A stretch of DNA of 64,000 nucleotides, from positions 4,836,001 to 4,900,000 of the forward strand of contig NZ_CP037864.1 in the NCBI RefSeq assembly GCF_004353845.1. The letters are read 5' to 3'. A program made the translations under genes and the position numbers. Source of the DNA: Citrobacter arsenatis (GTDB lineage: Bacteria; Pseudomonadota; Gammaproteobacteria; Enterobacterales; Enterobacteriaceae). The notes beneath the pieces are model-generated. The model worked only from the letters and a program-made list of their open reading frames with translations. It did not search any database and was not told where the DNA came from. Positions 61,407 through 64,000 of this stretch are shown here, in pieces. Position 1 is the first letter of the stretch. Every line of letters starts with the position of its first letter.

Positions 61407-61936
61407 TACTTACTGCCCTGGTTAATAACCTCAATGGTGCTGGCGACCACACCGTCCAGTGGTTGATCGATATCGACCACCAGTACATCGTTTTCATTCG
61501 CACCCGGTTCTTCCAGCGCTTCAAACTGGGTCACCAGCATCTGCGTTTTGAAGAAGTGGCCTTTACGCGCCTTCAGGCGGCTTTCGATAACGTCAAAATC
61601 TCCTTTCAGATAGATGAAAGAGAGGTTTGGGTTACCGTCGCGCAATTGGTCGCGGTAGACTTTTTTCAGGGCGGAACAGACGATCAGCGAAACCTTGTTG
61701 GTACGCTGCATCGCGAAGGCGGCGTCATTCAGCGCCTGTAACCACGGTTTACGGTCGTCATCGTTGAGTGGCTCACCGGAAGCCATTTTCATGATGTTGC
61801 TGCGCGGATGGAGAAAATCGCCATCAAGAAACGCGGCCTGCAGTTGATGCGCCACTTCGCTGGCGACAGCAGATTTACCGCTGCCCGATACGCCCATCAG
61901 AACGTAAACGTGGTGATCATGATTAGTCGTGCTCAA
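61406..61936 (-). CDS. gntK: Thermoresistant gluconokinase
   Basis: GntK phosphorylates gluconate to 6-phosphogluconate for the Entner-Doudoroff pathway. The 176-residue protein has a P-loop GVSGSGKSAVA near residues 15-25 and the LDGDFLHPRSN substrate segment. It is the first gene of gntKU, downstream of gntR with 141 bases between, where two GntR operators lie. Confidence 0.96.
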   Translation of the reverse strand: MSTTNHDHHVYVLMGVSGSGKSAVASEVAHQLQAAFLDGDFLHPRSNIMKMASGEPLNDDDRKPWLQALNDAAFAMQRTNKVSLIVCSALKKVYRDQLRDGNPNLSFIYLKGDFDVIESRLKARKGHFFKTQMLVTQFEALEEPGANENDVLVVDIDQPLDGVVASTIEVINQGSK

Positions 61937-61970
61937 AGCGTTGCCCCCACTGGTACAAGAATCAGGAAAT

Positions 61971-61997
61971 TGTTACGGGTAACTGTTATCGGTAACA
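61971..61997. promoter_or_regulatory. Tandem GntR operators of gntKU
   Basis: TGTTACGGGTAAC (61971-61983) and TGTTATCGGTAACA (61984-61997) are adjacent dyads of the GntR type, about 35-60 bases upstream of the gntK start. They match the arrangement known from E. coli gntK. Confidence 0.8.
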
Positions 61998-62077
61998 TTG
62001 TCCAGCCGGATAAATAGAGAAGCAATATCCATTCGTGCTCGAAGTGTATAAGTGTGAGCTACTTCAAAGTTGTTGGC

Positions 62078-63073
62078 TTAAATAGATCCGCCCGGTGACA
62101 AGGTGAAACCTAAATCTAACATTTTAGGCGTGACTGCTTCACCTCGGATGCGCGCCAGCAGGCGTTCTGCGCCAATGCTGCCCATTCGTTCACGCGGCGT
62201 GAGCACGCTCGCCAGACGCGGCTCCATCACCTGTCCGATGTCATGCCCATGGAATCCGGCAATCGCCATGTCATCAGGAATTTTCAGCCCCAAACGCTGG
62301 CATTCAAATGCCGCCCCTACCGCCAGGTCATCGTTGGTACAGAAGACGCCATCAAGCTGCGGGTATTCACGTCGCGCCTGACGAATGAGTTCAATACCGG
62401 ATGAGTAGGAAGAAGACTGCTCCACCATCACGCTGTACGGCACCAGGTCAGCATCGCGCATTGCCTGCTCGTAGCCTCTCTGTTTGATGATAGTACGTTC
62501 ATCAAGACGTGCGCCAAGATAGGCAACATGACGGTGCCCACGGGCGATAATAGCGGCGGTCATCTGGCGCGCGGCCTCGAAGTTGTCGAAGCCGACGGCA
62601 ATATCCAGACACGGTGACTGACTGTCCATCAGCTCAACCACCGGGATACCCGCAACCTCGATCATTTTCAGCGTGCGGGGCGTGTGGCTACGTTCGGTGA
62701 GGATCAGGCCATCGATATTCCACGACAGCATCGATTCCAGGCGCTCTTGTTCCATCTCAGGCTTATAGCCGTAGTGCGCGAGCATAGTTTGATAACCATG
62801 GGCGTCCGTGACGGCCTCAATGCCGCGTAACACTTCAGCAAAAACCTGGTTAGTAAGAGAGGGTAACAGCACGCCGATAGCGCGACTGGTGGCGTTAGAA
62901 AGGATATCAGGAGCGCGATTGGGAATATAACCCAGCTCATCAAGTGCAGCGGCAATTTTGCCCCGCAGCGCCACGGAGACCTGCTCCGGGTTACGCAAAA
63001 AGCGACTGACCGTCATTTTGGTCACGCCCACGCGGTCGGCTACATCCTGAAGTACGGGTCTTTTCTTTTTCAT
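62078..63073 (-). CDS. gntR: Gluconate utilisation repressor GntR
   Basis: GntR is a LacI-family repressor of gntT and gntKU, released by gluconate. The 331 residues start with the helix-turn-helix VADRVGVTKMTVSRFLRNP and hinge, followed by a periplasmic-binding-protein-like effector domain. It lies upstream of gntK on the same strand. Confidence 0.96.
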   Translation of the reverse strand: MKKKRPVLQDVADRVGVTKMTVSRFLRNPEQVSVALRGKIAAALDELGYIPNRAPDILSNATSRAIGVLLPSLTNQVFAEVLRGIEAVTDAHGYQTMLAHYGYKPEMEQERLESMLSWNIDGLILTERSHTPRTLKMIEVAGIPVVELMDSQSPCLDIAVGFDNFEAARQMTAAIIARGHRHVAYLGARLDERTIIKQRGYEQAMRDADLVPYSVMVEQSSSYSSGIELIRQARREYPQLDGVFCTNDDLAVGAAFECQRLGLKIPDDMAIAGFHGHDIGQVMEPRLASVLTPRERMGSIGAERLLARIRGEAVTPKMLDLGFTLSPGGSI

Positions 63074-63178
63074 CGTCCTGAAGCGTTAAAAAGGGATAGA
63101 TTTGCCCAGTTTACCACGGACGTGCGAGAACCTTTGCAGAGAAAAAAAGGAGTTTTTATTGTGATAAATACACAAAAT

Positions 63179-63290
63179 CATTCGAGTTGCATCAAGGCGG
63201 CGACGCAGTGAATCCCCGGGAGCGTACATTAAGTACGCGACCGGGGTGAGCGAGGAAAGCCAACACAGATGCGGCTTGAAGGATGACGTG
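63179..63290. repeat. Dispersed palindromic repeat between gntR and yhhW
   Basis: A roughly 110-base element runs from CATTCGAGTTGCATCAAGGC to CTTGAAGGATGACG. Its inner parts mirror each other (CCCCGGGAGCGTACATTAAG / CTTAATGTACGC type arms, then ACCGGGGTGAGCG). Similar repeats occur many times in enterobacterial genomes; I recognise the type but am unsure of its formal name (RSA-like). No gene is encoded. Confidence 0.65.
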
Positions 63291-63295
63291 TATTT

Positions 63296-63991
63296 TTATA
63301 CTGGCGGCAGGTCAAACAGTAACACTTCGCTGTCGCTGTCGGCATGAATAGAAATTGCCTGTTCATCCCAGATTGCCAGACCGTCGCTGGTGGTCGCTTT
63401 GGTGCCGTTAATCGTCACGTTACCTTTTACCACCTGGATCCAGACGCGGCGTTCAGCGGCAATCTGATGCACCGACTGCTCATCTTTGACCAGCGCCCAA
63501 CGGTACAGCTCCATATCCTGGTAAACTTTCAGCGAACCATCACGGGCATCCGGCGACAGCACCAGTTGTTTACCCTGGGCGGCATCAAAACGGCGCTGTT
63601 CATAGCGCGGCGTAATACCGTTTTCCTGCGGCATGATCCAGATCTGATACAGATGCAGTTTCTCAGTATTGCTCGGGTTATACTCCGAGTGACGGATCCC
63701 CGTCCCGGCGCTCATAATCTGAAACTCACCGGCCGGAACCTGCTCTTTGTTGCCCATGCTGTCCTGATGCTCCACCGCGCCTTCCAACACGTAGGTCAGG
63801 ATTTCCATGTCTTTATGGGGGTGAGTGCCAAAGCCCTGGCCTGCGTCGATCACGTCATCGTTAATCACGCGCAGTGCCGAGAACCCCATAAAGTTCGGGT
63901 CATAGTAGTTGGCAAAAGAGAAGGTATGCCAGGAATCGAGCCAGCCATGATTAGCGTGGCCACGGTCGTTAGCTTTGCGTAAGTAGATCAT
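63296..63991 (-). CDS. yhhW: Pirin-family quercetin 2,3-dioxygenase-like protein YhhW
   Basis: YhhW is a cupin protein of the pirin family; the E. coli protein can oxidise quercetin in vitro, and the natural substrate is unknown. The ATG at 63991 gives 231 residues (MIYLRKANDRGHANHGWLDS). Metal ligands are His57 and His59 (GTHPHKDME), His101 and Glu103 (GIRHSEYN). The start is 9 bases from the window edge, so the promoter is outside. Confidence 0.94.
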   Translation of the reverse strand: MIYLRKANDRGHANHGWLDSWHTFSFANYYDPNFMGFSALRVINDDVIDAGQGFGTHPHKDMEILTYVLEGAVEHQDSMGNKEQVPAGEFQIMSAGTGIRHSEYNPSNTEKLHLYQIWIMPQENGITPRYEQRRFDAAQGKQLVLSPDARDGSLKVYQDMELYRWALVKDEQSVHQIAAERRVWIQVVKGNVTINGTKATTSDGLAIWDEQAISIHADSDSEVLLFDLPPV

Positions 63992-64000
63992 TGTGTTCAC

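Noticed and set aside
1..64000. tRNA, rRNA, insertion sequences or complete prophage
   Set aside because: I saw no tRNA cloverleaf, rRNA, transposase or integrase gene anywhere in the window; the rpn gene is transposase-like by old annotation only and has no terminal inverted repeats.

Overview
The window is an ordinary enterobacterial chromosome segment. Nearly every gene is the recognisable counterpart of the Escherichia coli trpS-to-yhhW region, in the same order and orientation, and protein lengths mostly match E. coli to within a few residues. REP/BIME palindromes fill many of the gaps between genes. The sequences are close to but not identical with E. coli, and the rtc genes are missing between malT and glpR. 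A Citrobacter-like member of the Enterobacteriaceae is my best guess, but this rests on remembered sequences rather than a search.

Layout. 1-5908 (minus): the aroK-aroB-damX-dam-rpe-gph-trpS superoperon (shikimate pathway, cell division, DNA methylation, carbon metabolism, tRNA charging). 6313-9623 (minus): hofMNOPQ, a complete set of DNA-utilisation/competence-pilus genes, divergent from mrcA (PBP1A). 12410-17474: nudE, then igaA-yrfG-hslR-hslO (envelope stress brake, nucleotidase, heat-shock proteins). 17577-23444: yhgE, pckA and envZ/ompR. 23670-29819: greB, yhgF and the ferrous iron operon feoABC. 30066-34891: an Rpn nuclease gene with an apparent nested small gene, then bioH, gntX, nfuA and gntT. 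35028-42822: malQ and malP divergent from their activator malT. 42859-46605: glpR-glpG-glpE divergent from glpD. 46826-56194: the glycogen operon glgBXCAP. 56560-58450: asd and yhgN. 60066-63991: the gluconate genes gntU, gntK and gntR, then yhhW.

The one clearly foreign stretch is about 58500-59970, between yhgN and gntU. It looks like a relic of a P4-type satellite phage. On the minus strand lies an Ash/Icd-like gene whose DNA is full of strong hairpins. On the plus strand, a perfect TATAAT is followed by a leader in which two short antisense blocks are each flanked by two copies of their complement. That is the layout of P4 CI / P1 C4 antisense-RNA immunity, and it precedes a 148-residue gene of unknown function. 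No integrase, helicase or structural gene remains.

The functional themes are linked. GntR operators are visible upstream of both gntT and gntK. MalT boxes and a CRP-like site lie between malP and malT. A GlpR operator lies in front of glpD, and a Fur-like half-site in front of feoA. The second item worth attention is the rpn gene, where an internal in-frame start with a good ribosome binding site could make a separate 77-residue C-terminal protein.
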